Assembly (NCBI GenBank): GCA_027064785.1
Contig: JAMOPE010000399.1
Location: forward strand, 1-6,882
DNA length: 6,882 bases
Source of the DNA: Geobacteraceae bacterium
GTDB lineage: Bacteria; Desulfobacterota; Desulfuromonadia; Desulfuromonadales; Geopsychrobacteraceae
Reading direction: 5' to 3'
Part shown: positions 6,401 through 6,882 of the stretch, one piece after another
How the letters are laid out: every line of letters starts with the position of its first letter
Position numbering within the stretch: position 1 is the first letter of the stretch
The notes under the pieces: model-generated
What the model saw: the letters and a program-made list of their open reading frames with translations, nothing else
What the model was told of the DNA's origin: nothing
The model's database searches: none
Made by a program: the position numbers and the translations under genes

Positions 6401-6882
6401 TCAATCATGTAGCGCATGTCATCTTTGGTCAGCTCTTCAATCTTCTGAATTTCGTGAGAAGTCCGGAACCCGTCAAAGAAATGGAGAAATGGAATGCGAG
6501 ACTCCAATGTTGCCGCCTGAGCGATTAACGCAAAGTCCATAACTTCCTGAGGATTGTTCGAACAAAATTGTGCCCACCCAGTTGAACGACATGCCATAAC
6601 ATCGGAGTGATCACCGAAAATGGAGAGCGCTTGAGCAGCAATGGCCCGAGCTGAAACATGGAAAACTGTCGAGGTCAATTCCCCAGCAATTTTAAACATG
6701 TTGGGAATCATCAGCAACAGCCCCTGAGAGGCGGTAAATGTTGTTGTCAATGCGCCAGCCTGTAAAGCACCGTGAACAGCACCTGAAGCACCACCTTCAG
6801 ATTGCAACTCAACAACCTTGGGAACGGTACCCCAAATATTTTCCTCGCCACCGGCACTCTTGGCATCAGAGATTTCACCCAT
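3412..6882 (-). CDS. nifJ: Pyruvate:ferredoxin (flavodoxin) oxidoreductase, single chain, N-terminus outside the window
   Basis: This cytoplasmic enzyme interconverts pyruvate + CoA and acetyl-CoA + CO2, passing electrons to ferredoxin or flavodoxin through thiamine diphosphate and three 4Fe-4S clusters. 1,156 residues are visible. Numbering from the edge: pyruvate-binding domain I (KVVELQSEGGASGAVHG at 22-38, FFDGFRTSHEIQKIE at 135-149), domain II (about 230-350), gamma domain (GLGSDGTVGANKNSIKIIGE at 395-414), EKR region (644-646), and two ferredoxin motifs (CIQCGICSFVCP from 660, CTGCGACVYNCP from 716). The proximal cluster cysteines are C790, C793, C818 and C1054. The TPP motif is GGDGWAYDIGYGG (945-957) with DTEVYSNTGGQ (974-984). 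The ATG at the window edge is internal, because the preceding family segment with the YPITPSSP-type motif is missing. The full chain should be near 1,190-1,200 residues. The C-terminus ends about where most homologues end, without the long protective extension of the Desulfovibrio africanus enzyme. A three-cysteine motif, CECPAC (878-883), is discussed in the findings. Confidence 0.97.
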   Translation of the reverse strand: MGEISDAKSAGGEENIWGTVPKVVELQSEGGASGAVHGALQAGALTTTFTASQGLLLMIPNMFKIAGELTSTVFHVSARAIAAQALSIFGDHSDVMACRSTGWAQFCSNNPQEVMDFALIAQAATLESRIPFLHFFDGFRTSHEIQKIEELTKDDMRYMIDDELVKAHQQRGLSPDHPQLRGSSQNPDVYFQGRESVNSHYVLVAEIVQAQMDKFAKRVGRQYNLVDYVGAPDAERIVVMMGSGCEAMEETVNYLVAQGEKVGLIKIRLFLPFPIEQFCKAVPASVKQIAVLDRTKEPGSIGEPLYQAVRTAIGEGMADKLTSFVGYPNIVGGRYGLGSFEFNAGMCKGVLDNLAADKPKNHFIIGFTDDVMNESLDFDPNFQVPFDGYAAMFFGLGSDGTVGANKNSIKIIGESTDNNVQAYFVYDSKKAGSMTTSHLRFGKQAIKTTYLISQADFVACHNFSFMEKYDLLRNAKEGATFLLNAPYNKDEIWGHLPRMVQQQIIDKKLKFFVIDGVHLGEKIGLGPRINVIMQTAFFKISGIIPEEEAVKQIKNAVVKSYGKAGEKVVSMNKQAVDEGLAQISEVVVPATADSTIEMKIGQWDGYPDMVKKTLGPIIDGVGHELPLSAMPPDGTFPTGTAAVEKRNIAVNIPVWEKETCIQCGICSFVCPHAAIRMKIYDEAELDGAPETYKSCAAKGKGLEGKVYTLQVAPEDCTGCGACVYNCPAKSKTEEGRKAINMTFQAPLREAEAANFEFFLNLPDTDPALINRGTLKGSQLLPPMFEFSGACSGCGETPFVKLCSQLFGDRMLVANATGCSSIYGGNLPTTPWTKRKDGLGPAWSNSLFEDNAEFGFGMRLAVDKRTAYVRELLEKNIACECPACQGKAELKQQILAVAQDSQAAIEEQRARVADLRAVIEKCSDDTAKPMLVNLDYLVNKSVWIHGGDGWAYDIGYGGLDHVLASGENVNVLVLDTEVYSNTGGQASKSTPLGAVALFAAGGKTQPKKDLGMIAMSYGNIYVAKVSLANPAQAVKAFIEADAYDGPSLIIAYTHCIAHGIAMDSAVEGCKQAVASGHWQLFRYDPRRAAEGKNPLQLESKDPTISFADYAMQQNRYKVLKKINPEVAETLMGEANKLTADRYDMYKKLAAMEFDGDK

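Noticed and set aside
5569..6528. 319-residue plus-strand open frame
   Set aside because: It lies fully opposite the PFOR gene, which is supported by family motifs along its length. The plus-strand translation has no recognisable domain, so it is a shadow frame.
6880..6882. ATG at the window edge as the true PFOR start
   Set aside because: Known PFORs carry about 35-40 more residues before this point, including the conserved YPITPSSP-type motif, so this methionine is internal and the gene is cut by the window.

Overview
The window reads almost entirely on the minus strand. In order of transcription it holds: a large single-chain pyruvate:ferredoxin (flavodoxin) oxidoreductase lacking its N-terminus (6882 to 3412); an AEC-family (auxin efflux carrier-like) transporter (3255 to 2350); a regulated leader region (about 2311 to 1988); a class I/II PLP aminotransferase that resembles alanine aminotransferases (1987 to 683); and the first 217 codons of a plant-type glutamate-cysteine ligase (652 to beyond base 1). 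No RNA genes, mobile elements or CRISPR arrays were seen. The long plus-strand reading frames lie opposite well-recognised minus-strand genes and are shadows.

The mix suggests an anaerobic or facultatively anaerobic Gram-negative bacterium. It combines a one-chain PFOR, a plant-type gamma-glutamylcysteine synthetase, sigma70-like promoter elements and compact rho-independent terminators. A member of the Desulfuromonadales/Geobacter-type Deltaproteobacteria is the best guess, but this is an inference from gene content and family resemblance.

The most interesting part is the 360-base stretch between the transporter and the aminotransferase. On the minus strand it shows, in order: a strong promoter (TTGACA, 16 bp, TGTGATAAT); a Shine-Dalgarno sequence; a 26-codon leader peptide with seven alanine codons, four of them consecutive; and a perfect 10-bp GC-rich hairpin followed by seven T's. 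A segment that overlaps the leader's stop codon (2182 to 2166) can pair with the 5' half of the terminator (2136 to 2121) and form an antiterminator. This is the architecture of a ribosome-mediated transcription attenuator. The codon bias points to charged tRNA-Ala as the signal, and the first structural gene looks like an alanine aminotransferase. The ligase gene follows after only 30 bases with no terminator, so the attenuator would control it too.

Metabolically the genes meet at pyruvate and glutamate. PFOR interconverts pyruvate and acetyl-CoA. The aminotransferase would link pyruvate/alanine with glutamate/2-oxoglutarate. Glutamate-cysteine ligase uses glutamate to start glutathione synthesis. 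PFOR has its own terminator (3351 to 3383), so it is probably a separate transcription unit from the attenuator-controlled operon.
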